Assembly (NCBI GenBank): GCA_001936135.1
Contig: CP012821.1
Location: 1,054,001-1,118,000 of the forward strand
Reading direction: 5' to 3'
Source of the DNA: Saccharomycopsis fibuligera x Saccharomycopsis cf. fibuligera
Taxonomy: Eukaryota; Ascomycota; Saccharomycetes; Ascoideales; Saccharomycopsidaceae
Length of the DNA: 64,000 bases
The notes under the pieces are model-generated. The model saw nothing but the letters and a program-made list of their open reading frames with translations, searched no databases and had not been told where the DNA came from. Shown here one piece after another: positions 30,165 through 40,060 of this stretch (positions are counted from its first letter, which is position 1; each line of letters begins with the position of its first letter). The position numbers and the translations under genes are program-made.

Positions 30165-31553
30165 ATGCAACTTTCGTTTACTTTTATTGCAGCAATTGCT
30201 GCTTCAGTTATCGCTGCCCCAGCCTTAGCTGTCCCAACTGTGGTTGCTCCATCACCATCTGCTTCTATCGCTGCTTCCGCTGACATTGCCGGTAGTATTG
30301 AAAATGCTATTGACGCTTTCAAAGATGGAGTTAACACCTTTGCAACCGCAACCCCAAGCTCTGGTTCCTTCGCTTCTGAAGCCAGTTCCATCAGTGAAAC
30401 TTTGGCTGAACTTCTTAAATTGAAAATTGATTTCAATGTCCACAAATCATCGTTGCTTAATCATCCTCATCATAAGGGTTCCTCAACTAGACAAAAACTT
30501 GCCAACCAAAACACAAATGTGTCCTTGACTTTGGAAAATGAATACTCCATGTACGTTGCTGAAATCGAAATTGGTACCCCTGGCCAAAAAGTTGAAGTTG
30601 CCGTAGACACTGGCTCCAGTGATTTGTGGGTTCCAGGTGCTGGTACTCAATCCGATTACGGCACCTACGACAACTCCAAGTCTCTGACTTATCAAAAATA
30701 CAAAGATGGATTTCACGTCAGTTATGGTGATGGATCAAGTGCTCAAGGCGACTGGGCCACTGAAACAGTGCAATTCGGTGATATCAAAGTGGAAAACTTG
30801 ACTTTCGGTGATGCTACCCAACAAACTGCCGGTTCAGGAATCTTGGGAATTGGATTGAAAGGCAATGAAGCTAGTAAAAGATCTTCCAGTAGTTCTTCCA
30901 GTGGATTCACTTATGATAACTATCCATACCAGTTGAAAAATCAAGGGATTATCAAGAGAGTTTCTTACTCGTTATACCTAAATGCCCAAAATGCTAGTTC
31001 TGGTTCAGTGCTTTTTGGTGCCATTGACCATAAAAAATACACAGGCGACATGTTGACCCAATTGGATCTCGTTAAGATTGACGATAGTGGCAGCGCCGTC
31101 ACTGGTGAGCCCGTGGCCTTTTTCATCAACTTAAACAACATCGCTAGTGGTCAAAACTCGGTCAGTAATAGATCTTCTCCTGCTTTATTGGACTCTGGCA
31201 CTACTTTAGTTTATGCTCCTTCTGATGTCGTTACTGCAGTAGGATCCCGTTATGGTACTTACAGCTCTGCTCTTCAGGGCTACACTGCTCCATGTGACAC
31301 ACAAGGTGATGACTTCCAATTCAGTTTTGATAACGGTGCCACTATAACTGTTCCATTCAAGGACCTTCTTTACAAAACTACATCCACTAGTTCTACTTGT
31401 TTAGTCGGGTTTGTTGATTCTGGTGAAGATTATTATATCTTGGGTGACGCCTTCTTGAGAAGCGCTTATGTTTACTATGATTTGGAAAGCTACAAGATTA
31501 GTATTGGTCAAGTCCAATATTCCCTTGAATCCGACATTGAGCTAGTCAAATAA
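30165..31553 (+). CDS. secreted aspartyl protease, candidapepsin-like, second copy
   Basis: A 462-residue A1-family preproprotein, a paralogue of the protease at 21309-22511. It has a signal peptide (about 1-22), an Ala/Ser-rich propeptide about 60 residues longer than in the relative, then DTGSS (D148), the flap SYGDGSS and DSGTT (D343). It shares the short Cys-free loop after the first catalytic motif, the GDATQQTAG-type segment and the end DIELVK. A serine-rich insertion (about 240-246) interrupts the domain just after a Lys-Arg, the only dibasic KR there; none is seen at the expected pro/mature border. The longest frame starts at a TTG; the ATG at 30165 starts the signal peptide. CTG codon 174 falls where the relative has Ser. 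It is secreted, with no GPI tail. Confidence 0.92.
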   Translation: MQLSFTFIAAIAASVIAAPALAVPTVVAPSPSASIAASADIAGSIENAIDAFKDGVNTFATATPSSGSFASEASSISETLAELLKLKIDFNVHKSSLLNHPHHKGSSTRQKLANQNTNVSLTLENEYSMYVAEIEIGTPGQKVEVAVDTGSSDLWVPGAGTQSDYGTYDNSKSLTYQKYKDGFHVSYGDGSSAQGDWATETVQFGDIKVENLTFGDATQQTAGSGILGIGLKGNEASKRSSSSSSSGFTYDNYPYQLKNQGIIKRVSYSLYLNAQNASSGSVLFGAIDHKKYTGDMLTQLDLVKIDDSGSAVTGEPVAFFINLNNIASGQNSVSNRSSPALLDSGTTLVYAPSDVVTAVGSRYGTYSSALQGYTAPCDTQGDDFQFSFDNGATITVPFKDLLYKTTSTSSTCLVGFVDSGEDYYILGDAFLRSAYVYYDLESYKISIGQVQYSLESDIELVK

Positions 31554-32727
31554 TCTGTCTGCATCTTTATTTTATTTTTTTTTTTTAGGTTCTACCGCTT
31601 ATATTTCTTCACCTTATTTGGACCATAGAATAAAGAACAGAAGTAGTAATGATTTTCAGACCAATGGACACAACATACATTCCCTGTCAAAAATTTGGTG
31701 ATTGTCTTAGTTAGCTTTGGCGACTTCATTTATTCCTCCTCAGTATTTTAACTTTCTCCCGATATCCCTATTCTTCTTGAGCTTTGTTTCTTACGACTTT
31801 TTTCAAATTCATTCGATATTTTGCTGTTTTAAAACCAATATTTGAGTTGTGTTCATTGCGCTCAAAATACCCGCTATTGTTATTACAGCCTCACCTCTTC
31901 CAGTACTATGCTTCTTTTGCATTTTTACGTTTTATATACTTAAAAATTGGGCTGCTAACCAGCTAGAGCTTTTATAAACATACACAATATCCAAAACTTG
32001 AAATTCATTTCATCACTTTTTAAATTTTTTTTGTAGGTAGTTTTTTGTAAACTGTGCAGTAGTCTTGTAAGACAAAAAGTGCTAGCTAAAATAGGATGGG
32101 TGTTCCCTAATAGATGTGAACCCAGTGCACGCACAAATCACCGATATCTTTACAACCCTTTTTGGGTCTGTCAACTAAAACTTTTACTTTTAGAAACCTT
32201 TGGGCTGAAAAAAATCATAGCTTGCAAAAATAACATTAGCTAGGGGTGCATGCGAAGACGCTACTTGTCAATCCGAAATATATTTAGGGCATCAACATTG
32301 CCGAAAACCTCTCCTACGCGATGGGTCCATGAGCGATACAAGCCCTACACCGGCGGCTGTCTACATGCAAGCGTTCAAAGCCTAAATCTATATACAGCAA
32401 TCTACTATATAGCAAAACGATAATGTTGACTCAATTTATACTAACTGTAAATTCATGCATATTGCAAGCTATTTTTGGAATTCTCTTGCACTAAGCAATT
32501 GCTAGTTCTCAGGACTAGTAGAAATTCATAATCGTTAAAAAAATGAAGAAGGCATTCTGACAAAGTGAATTGCAATGCATTATTCACAATGCTATAAGGT
32601 ATACATTTTACAGACAGTGTTGTTCTGCATTCCTATAAGAATGAGAAAGTTGCTTTTTTCTGTAGCCTTGTTCTCATGTTCGTTATTCAAAATATTAAAA
32701 CTTTGAACAAAATATCCAATTAAAATA
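31554..32727. other. intergenic region between protease and GH16-like gene
   Basis: About 1.2 kb between two plus-strand genes. It has T-rich sequence just after the protease stop and moderately AT-rich DNA beyond. I see no ORF with coding character and no clear TATA box close to the next ATG. Confidence 0.5.
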
Positions 32728-33735
32728 ATGATTGCAATTTTTGTCCTATTTTCATTGTGTCTCTTTAGTATCACTTCAGCATCAAGTGATTTTACCAGCT
32801 ATTCATTTGGTCTAGGCACCACTAACAAGCGCAGTTTTTCATTTAGTTCAAAAAATTCCAAAAGCAGTCAACCATGGAAAGTTTTCTCCCGTACTGGTTC
32901 CAAAGCATCGCTTGCTTCAGATCTGGCCATATGCACCATTCAACCAAGCTCCAAAGACGACGCCAATAGTATCATCACCAGTAATTTTGGTTTACAATAC
33001 GGACAGGTTGATTGGGTCGCTAAAGTTGCTTCTGGGCCAGTACTTACCTCATTCAAGCTTAGTGCTGCTCATTCGGGCACTGGACTTCTTGTTAGCGGTT
33101 ACAAACCTAATCAAATCATGGGATCTTACAACGGTACTCATTATGATAAAGATGTTATTCAGGTTTTGGGGGCCACCAATTTGAGTGAAGCATTTCATAA
33201 GTACAGTATCATTTGGACCAATGAAAAAATTACCTGGTTGGTAGATGATCAAATTTATAAGATTTTGCACAAGGATACCTTGACCAATAAAATAGATATT
33301 GCAAATTGGCCAACGACTCCAAATACTGTGAATTTCATGATTGAATCAATCAGTAGTGATAATGACAATAATAAATACAAAAGTGAGTTGAAAAGTGTCA
33401 CTGTGCAAGATTACACAGGCGGTAAGTATTATGAGGCTGGTAATTCTGGTAGCGATGTGAATGTTATCAAAGATGGGGATAAATTGAAACTTAGCACGGG
33501 CAAAACAGTAAGTTATCCAAAAGTGCTACAATATTGGGTTGACGGAAGTATTAAAAAGAGAGACACAATTTCCTCAATAACTAAGCTTTTGAATAGTAGC
33601 ATTGTGAGTAATGTAACTGGCAATACTTCCTCTCTGTCTACTTATACTAATGATGCCAATTGTTCGAGAAAAAGTTCAATTGCAGGCATGAGTTTAACCT
33701 TCATTGCATTAGTAATGTCTGGTTTGCTTGCTTAA
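32728..33735 (+). CDS. GH16/Crh-like GPI protein lacking catalytic acids
   Basis: A 335-residue protein related to the head of the wall protein at 10243. A signal peptide (about 1-18) is followed by FGLGTTNKRSFSF, then the shared ITSNFGLQYGQVDWVAK and VLTSFKLS strands. A GH16-like strand (YSIIWTNEKITWLVDDQIY) and NTVNFMIESIS follow. Between VLTSFKLS and GSYNGTH, where GH16 enzymes carry the EIDxE catalytic motif, the sequence is AHSGTGLLVSGYKPNQIM with no acidic residue at all. The C-terminal part is short, with several N-glycosylation sequons, and ends in a hydrophobic segment (MSLTFIALVMSGLLA) suited to GPI anchoring. It lacks the Ser/Thr repeat stalk of its relative. I infer a membrane- or wall-bound carbohydrate-binding protein. 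Its target is unknown. Confidence 0.8.
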   Translation: MIAIFVLFSLCLFSITSASSDFTSYSFGLGTTNKRSFSFSSKNSKSSQPWKVFSRTGSKASLASDLAICTIQPSSKDDANSIITSNFGLQYGQVDWVAKVASGPVLTSFKLSAAHSGTGLLVSGYKPNQIMGSYNGTHYDKDVIQVLGATNLSEAFHKYSIIWTNEKITWLVDDQIYKILHKDTLTNKIDIANWPTTPNTVNFMIESISSDNDNNKYKSELKSVTVQDYTGGKYYEAGNSGSDVNVIKDGDKLKLSTGKTVSYPKVLQYWVDGSIKKRDTISSITKLLNSSIVSNVTGNTSSLSTYTNDANCSRKSSIAGMSLTFIALVMSGLLA

Positions 33736-34209
33736 TCCGCATTTTTCTAAATTTTGTTCTTCTTCTTCTCCAAGTCGTTAAATTATGTATTTTTAATCAA
33801 ATTTTGCATTTTCATCTTATACTTCAAGATTTAGTTTCTTTCAAATTGTTTGCAAAATTAGTTTTATGCATGCTGGTCATGACAAAAACTAAAGATGTTC
33901 AATTGTTGGCCTTTCGGCGTTTTATTTTTTAGTTTTATATTTTAATTTCAAAAAACCTCTTTCACCGAAAAGAATAATTTACATCGCTTTTTTATAATTC
34001 ACGTTAAGCGAAAATAGCACAAAAATCAAGTCTTTGTTCTCCATAAACACTGGACCAAAAATGATATATCTTCGGTGCAAAGTCTCAAAAGGGGAGTTTA
34101 TTTCCTATAAATTTGGACATTACGCAGAGTTTTTCAAAAAGGGAAACTCAAGTAATTGCACTGATCTTCAAATCAGGTTTTGCTGACTCTATTGACGTAA
34201 AGCAAATAA

Positions 34210-34240
<31 letters not shown>

Positions 34241-34606
34241 AAACGGTTTTCTCGATCGAAGAATAGCGCCACAGCGGAAATGCAGAGCGTCGCAACATTG
34301 CATGTGAGATTGAGCACTGAACAGCTATGGCAACATACATGAGGTGACTTTTTTGTAAAGCACTATAGAGTAGTATATATATATATAGAGAAGAAAGTTG
34401 GTGGAATTAGTTCGTTACTTTGGATTATTATCTTTTATTTCGATTCGATGCTGTGTCTGAATTTTCAATTTTTTCGCTATTTTTCAATCTGTGGTCTCGA
34501 AACTAGCTTTCGGCAATCAAAAAACTCGAACTGTCTGTTTATTTGAATTCTTAAAGCTTGAAACCTCATTTTGTAAGAAAATTATTCTTTGAATACACAG
34601 AAAAAA
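33736..34606. promoter_or_regulatory. promoter region of the first oxygenase
   Basis: Contains an AAAT microsatellite (34207-34243) and an uninterrupted TA stretch TATATATATATATA at 34374-34387, about 220 bp before the ATG, which could serve as the TATA element. No gene was seen. Confidence 0.5.
34207..34243 (+). repeat. (AAAT)n microsatellite
   Basis: About nine tandem tetranucleotide units in the interval between the GH16-like gene and the oxygenase. Confidence 0.95.
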
Positions 34607-35836
34607 ATGCCCCTTAATCTCCGCCATTATCTTGATCCCACTGAAAAGGCCAAAATTGACAAAATTCACAATGTTAGACCTTTCATAGAAGCACCAAACA
34701 CTACTGAACTTGTATCTTCCAGTATTATTGAGCTAGAAGCTATTGATCTCTCCAAATTTGTTGATGGACCAGAAGGGCTTGCAAGCCGTAAGAAACTAGC
34801 AGAGCAACTTGAAGTGGCTCTCACCACTTATGGTTTCTTCAAACTAGTGGGTCATGGGATTGAAGCTGAGCAAATAGAGCGTCTTAAAGCAATTGGACAA
34901 GCTATCTTTGAACTTGATGACAACATTAAAAAGCAATGTGTTGCTGGAACTTTCAAGATCCCTAAGGAACAAGACCGGGAATTAGGAGTCATTAGAGGAA
35001 CCGGTTACAAGCCAAGAGGTCACTGGACTTACCAAAACGATAAGCGTGATAATGTTGAGTTTTTCAACGTGCGTCATTTCCTACATGATGATATCTTTTA
35101 CCACCAAATAAAATACCCTGAATTCGTCAAGTATCACTTAGACGAAATCAATGCCTATTTCAAGTACTTACATTATGAAGTGTTAAGGAAAGTTTTGCTG
35201 TTGATTGATATTATTTTGGAATTACCGGAAGGCCAACTTTGGCGAAACCATTTTCAAGTAATCAATAATGATATTGAGAATAGTGGTGGCGGGTTTGGTA
35301 GATTTTTGATGTATCATCCAGTAGATGAAGAATACAAAGAAAAGACCAATGGTACATGGCTCCGAGGCCATACTGATGCCACTGCATTGACTTTTATTCT
35401 TTCTCAACCTATTGTATCGCTTCAAATTAGAGAGCATGAAACAAATCAATGGAAATACGTGACACATACTCCGAATGCCTTGGTGGTAAATATAGGTGAT
35501 GCTTTCAAATACTTGTCTGGTTCTTATTTCAAATCTCTGATCCATAGAGTTACTACGCCTCCACAAGATCAAGCTGGATATCAACGTAGCACAGTAATCT
35601 ATTTTTGCGATCCATCATTGACTACTTTTATTGATCCACAAAGTTTGCAATCACCTAAGTTACAGAGATTAGGTTACAATGGTGATTGCGGCAAAAGAGT
35701 CACTTTCAAGGAATGGGATGAAGAAAAGGGAAAATTTTTGAATGAAAAGAGTAGACATACAAAGAAAGAGGTGAAGTTGTTTGGTAGGGATACATTGATG
35801 TCGTTAGAAAATCAAGAAGCGCCAATTGCCACCTAA
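34607..35836 (+). CDS. 2-oxoglutarate/Fe(II) oxygenase, isopenicillin-N-synthase-like
   Basis: A 409-residue protein with the two-part architecture of plant- and fungal-type 2OG-Fe(II) oxygenases. The N-terminal DIOX_N region contains TTYGFFKLVGHGI. The jelly-roll core has Fe ligands H255 and D257 (RGHTDAT) and H313 (IHRV), with the 2OG-binding R327-x-T329 (QRSTV). Such enzymes couple 2OG decarboxylation to hydroxylation or desaturation of small substrates; the substrate here is unknown. The open frame continues six codons to a TTG, so the ATG at 34607 is used. It is a clear paralogue of the protein at 57379-58647 (shared FVDGPEGL-like, GVIRGTGYKP and GGGxxRFL segments). CTG codon 311 sits in FKSxIHRV, where Ser is normal. 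Confidence 0.9.
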   Translation: MPLNLRHYLDPTEKAKIDKIHNVRPFIEAPNTTELVSSSIIELEAIDLSKFVDGPEGLASRKKLAEQLEVALTTYGFFKLVGHGIEAEQIERLKAIGQAIFELDDNIKKQCVAGTFKIPKEQDRELGVIRGTGYKPRGHWTYQNDKRDNVEFFNVRHFLHDDIFYHQIKYPEFVKYHLDEINAYFKYLHYEVLRKVLLLIDIILELPEGQLWRNHFQVINNDIENSGGGFGRFLMYHPVDEEYKEKTNGTWLRGHTDATALTFILSQPIVSLQIREHETNQWKYVTHTPNALVVNIGDAFKYLSGSYFKSLIHRVTTPPQDQAGYQRSTVIYFCDPSLTTFIDPQSLQSPKLQRLGYNGDCGKRVTFKEWDEEKGKFLNEKSRHTKKEVKLFGRDTLMSLENQEAPIAT

Positions 35837-36564
35837 GCATATATAAAAACAGCTTTTTTTTTTTTTTTTTTATTTTTTTCTTTTTTTTTTTTTATTTATT
35901 TAATTTTTTGCCCTTTGCTTTGTTAGTTTTGGTTGTGTTTTAGATTCATAGTGTCTCTTTTAGGCTAAAATTTTGCTCTCTTTTCGGTTTTTTTATATAA
36001 AACGTCTTTACGCTATACCTGTTTTCTATAACTTTCTTTGAATACATGCAATTTTTGATTTATGACTTGGAACTGTCCTGTGTAATTTTTTCTCGCACTC
36101 ACCCTGAAGTATATTACAAGTAGCTTTACATTTTTATTATTTTAGTTACAGTTTAAAACTTATAAACTACAAAAGGCCAGCATTTCATAGACCAGAAGTT
36201 ACACATACATTTCAACTTTCTTTTCTAAGAAAAACAGGCTGATCGGCTTCTTTTTTTCCCCTTTCAGAAACAGTAGTTGCACATAAAACCGTTCAGCCTT
36301 ATTAAATCTGTTTTTTCAGCTTCTTAGAAATAGAAGACTAAATTGCAAACCTGTAGTAATTTACAATTCATTATAGCAAATCAAGTAGTTTTTGGGTGTG
36401 GGTGCGAAAGGGATATGTCAAAAAAGGGCAAATGATAAGTTACCAAAAAAAAAGTACAAGAATTAAAAAAAACGCTATTGTTTGAAGTGGAAAAGCATTG
36501 TATGCAGTGACTAGACCCAAGTTAACGGAATTATTTGAACTAATCGTAGACTTATTTTGCAGAA

Positions 36565-36610
<46 letters not shown>

Positions 36611-37828
36611 GCCAAATCACTTTAAGGCTATGCCAAGATAATGATCTCTGTATTTCTTGTTGAAAGCTTCTTCGAGATGAGTAGACACCGGTATCAATTT
36701 TCAGTACACAGTAGCTACACGTAAACTAGTGTATACACTTTTTCTTTTTAAGCACGCCTGGTTGACCTCCGGGGCCTCGAGTAGCTGGGCCAAAAAGGGA
36801 CGCTAAAGATATAGTGCAATAAAATAGCATATAAATGATGTCATTTGCTGTACAGCATACTTGAAGATCTTCAAGAAATGCTTCACGGAACAACACCATT
36901 GAATATTGGCAATAAACTAGGTTGTCATACTTCTGTATAGCCGCATGTCTTTGGTACTACAACTAATATAAAGACTGTAAGTGACCCCATATTTACCTTT
37001 CAAATTCAAGTGTCTCATGATTTAGAACTGCCAAATAACCGTATTTTTCTCTCTGAAACAGTCTTATAAAGTTCTAATGGCTTAGGTTCAATGTGGCAGT
37101 ACAGTACTGAGTTATGGACAACTCGACTCGGCAAATTCCGCAGTTTATTCCGAGACTTTAAGTTTTTGGTATGAACTGCAACCTTAAGCACCGTTTGTGC
37201 GTGTTTTGCAAATTCAAATGTGATAGGTCTCGTTTAGAGAGTACAGTAACTATAAAGAACAGCAAGCTAAAGGCAGTGAGCAACGTTTGATTTTCTCTAG
37301 CCCATCAGGTGGGGATAGCTCCGTGTGTGTCTATTGAAAGGCATTACGACATTTCAACAAATATTCAAGTTTCTTTTGTTCTTGTTAAGTGTTACTGTTG
37401 AAGCAGCAGTGCCAGTTTAATAGTGCACTCATTGGAAGCCTTTTTTCTTATTTCTTAGTTCTATGCTATGGTACAAACTAACATAAACTCTGGTCCTCTA
37501 TGCTACCTCGCTGCTCCAAGAATTTCTGTTTTTTGACACTATATACAGTATAGAGGATGCTAATTTTAGTGTTTCTTGCGGATGTCATCCACCGATAAAG
37601 GATTGTTCCCCAAAATGGCAAGTGGCCCCATGGGGTACATATGCAGACGCATGCATATGCTTACAATTTGGTTCTCGCCATCATCATCCATGATTATCAA
37701 CTTCTTCTTCTACTGAGCAAGCCTATATATATTGGGAATTGGAACATCACAATTCCTCTTCTTCTTTGCGAAGTGAAAAGTGTTCAAGACTTTTAAAGAT
37801 AACTTTTTTCTGAGGTATACTATCGAGG
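35837..37828. promoter_or_regulatory. long promoter region of the hexose transporter gene
   Basis: About 2 kb. The first part is the oxygenase 3' flank with interrupted T tracts (about 35852-35896). Later come 37 T at 36567-36603, a Mig1-type core GTGGGG at 37309-37314, a perfect CCCCATGGGG palindrome at 37626-37635, and TATATATA at 37724-37731, about 100 bp before the ATG. A long regulated promoter is typical of hexose-transporter genes. The Mig1 call is weak. Confidence 0.45.
36567..36603 (+). repeat. poly(T) tract, 37 bp
   Basis: Uninterrupted T run in the intergenic region, equal in length to the A tract at 257-293. Confidence 0.95.
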
Positions 37829-39376
37829 ATGAAATTGCCGGTCTTTTACAATACCTATGTCATCGCCGCTATAGCCACCTTTGGTGGTGCACTTTTTGGC
37901 TTTGATATTTCTTCAATGTCAGCGATTATTGGCACCCCACAATATACCAAATTTTTTAACGAGCCAGGATCAACGCTACAAGGAGGCATTACTGCCAGTA
38001 TGTCTGCAGGCTCTTTAGTCGGTTCTCTTTTATCTGGTGTGGTATGTGACCATTTGGGTCGACGCAAAACCATTCAATTCAGTTGTTTGTTTTGGATCAT
38101 TGGTTGCGTGCTTACTTGTGCAGCACAAAATGTTCCAATGCTCATAGTTGGTAGAGTATGCAATGGGCTAACTGTTGGTTTCACATCTTCCCAGGTGCCA
38201 GTGTATTTGAGTGAAGTTTCTAGGAGAACAGTCCGTGGCAAAATTGTCGGTATCCAACAATGGGCCATCGAGTGGGGTATTTTGATTATGTACTTTATTG
38301 GCTACGGATGCTCTTATATCAAAGGAACTGCCAGTTTTAGGGTCCCTTGGGTATTGCAAGTCATTCCGGCTTTGGTGCTAGTGACGTTCATAATGTGCTT
38401 GCCAGAATCTCCAAGATGGTTGGCATCAAAAGGAAGATGGGAGGAAGCATTAGATGTTCTTGCTAATGTGCACGCTAAGGGTGACCAAAACGATCCTGAA
38501 GTTCTTGCAGAAATGTTCGAGATCAGAGAAATTGTTGAAATAGAAAGCACCGAAACAAACTCCTACTGGGAACTATATACCAGAAAAAACATCTATCGCA
38601 CGTTCACTGCAATGTTTTGTCAATGTTTTCAGCAGTTAACTGGTGGTAACGTTGTCATGTATTATGTGGTTTATGTGTTCCAAATGGCTGGGCTTACTGG
38701 TTCAGTGAATTTGATCTCTTCTTCAGTGCAATACATTATCTTTTTAGTATTCACAATCCCTACTCTTTTCATGATGGATAAAGTTGGACGTCGTACATTG
38801 ATGATATGGGGTGCCGTAGCAATGGCTATTTGCATGTACATTATTGGAGCAGTGTTGGCACAAAAAGGTGAATACGTTGACCAAGTAGGCGACAATAAGA
38901 ATATCCACATTAGCTTAAAAAACTCACCAGCTGCATCTAGAGCAGTGATGGTATTTTCATACATTTTTACCCTTTTCTACTCCCTTACTTGGGCACCAAC
39001 AGCCTGGGTGTACTGCCCTGAAGTTTTCCCACTATATCTTCGTTCCAAAGGTATGGCTGTTTCAGCAGCTACAAATTGGAGTATGAACTTTGCTTTGGCA
39101 TTCTATGTTCCACCGGCATTCAATAATATAGGATGGAAAACATTTATCATTTTCGGGGTGTTCAACAGTTACGCTGCAATTCATATCTTTTTAACCTTCC
39201 CAGAAACTGCAAAGAAAACATTGGAAGAAATTGACGACTTGTTTGCTAATGATGGGCATCACGCATGGAAGACGAAAGTTGGTAGCACCAAATTTGAACA
39301 AGTGGTGGATGTAGTTAAAGATGATCCGAAGGCAACTGCAGAACATTTGGAAGAGCGATCAGTCGATAAGGCTTGA
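37829..39376 (+). CDS. MFS sugar transporter, high-affinity hexose (HGT) type
   Basis: A 515-residue transporter of the sugar-porter family with twelve predicted helices. Signature motifs are present: FGFDISSMS in helix 1, DHLGRR in the loop after helix 2, PESPRWL after helix 6, QQLTGGNVVMYY in helix 7, DKVGRR before helix 9, and the PETA(K) motif at the end of helix 12. QQLTG and the aromatic helix 7 are typical of glucose-type porters. The family in CTG-clade yeasts is large (HGT genes) and I do not assign a number. It probably imports a hexose across the plasma membrane, though galactose, xylose or a sensor role cannot be excluded. Its cytosolic tail is short, arguing against a glucose sensor. 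The start ATG opens directly before helix 1. Confidence 0.93.
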   Translation: MKLPVFYNTYVIAAIATFGGALFGFDISSMSAIIGTPQYTKFFNEPGSTLQGGITASMSAGSLVGSLLSGVVCDHLGRRKTIQFSCLFWIIGCVLTCAAQNVPMLIVGRVCNGLTVGFTSSQVPVYLSEVSRRTVRGKIVGIQQWAIEWGILIMYFIGYGCSYIKGTASFRVPWVLQVIPALVLVTFIMCLPESPRWLASKGRWEEALDVLANVHAKGDQNDPEVLAEMFEIREIVEIESTETNSYWELYTRKNIYRTFTAMFCQCFQQLTGGNVVMYYVVYVFQMAGLTGSVNLISSSVQYIIFLVFTIPTLFMMDKVGRRTLMIWGAVAMAICMYIIGAVLAQKGEYVDQVGDNKNIHISLKNSPAASRAVMVFSYIFTLFYSLTWAPTAWVYCPEVFPLYLRSKGMAVSAATNWSMNFALAFYVPPAFNNIGWKTFIIFGVFNSYAAIHIFLTFPETAKKTLEEIDDLFANDGHHAWKTKVGSTKFEQVVDVVKDDPKATAEHLEERSVDKA

Positions 39377-40060
39377 TTGCGGGAAGCCAGCTTGCTATTT
39401 CATATTTGTATGTTAATGTCCTTTGTCTTATTTTTTGGTTCATTTTTATTTTTATTCTTTTTACTTTTTTGTCTTTATTCTTTTTGTTTTTTCACTTATT
39501 GCCATTGTCACACAACTATTCAGTACGCTAAAGTTAATCATGACTCACAAGTACTGTATCTTTTTTTTTTTTTTTTTTTTTTTTTTCAAATATAGTGCCT
39601 TTCTTCTCCTGCATTGTAAGGTCAGCGCAAAAAAAAAGTATAGCACATCATACTCAGCACGTCTTGATGTTGGTTATATATCGTTGAACAGATTTATGTT
39701 TTTATTGATTCTATAACAGCGGTCTTTCTAAGAGCTCACATGTTAAGACAAAGTATATGCTGCTCCACCAGCCTTCATTTTTCGTAGACGTGAGTTTTCT
39801 ATTAAGCCAGTTGATATTCCTGATATACCTATTAACTACCAAATATTAATTTTATAATTTAGTCTCTTGTATTATTACAGCTATGATAAAAATGAAAAAA
39901 AAAAAAAAGTAATTCGAAGTGAATAAAAAAAAACAGATATAAAAAATGACGGCTATTAGACAATAATTGAAAACAAACAAACAATGTGTTATGATTTTTA
40001 TCTTCTTTGTTTATTAATTATTGTTTATGAGGTTGATTGTAAAATTACGAAAATTTACAA
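39377..40060. other. convergent intergenic region transporter / KAR2
   Basis: The 3' flanks of two convergent genes. Contains T-rich stretches, a run of 26 T at 39561-39586 and A runs near 39894-39908. No gene was seen. Confidence 0.55.
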
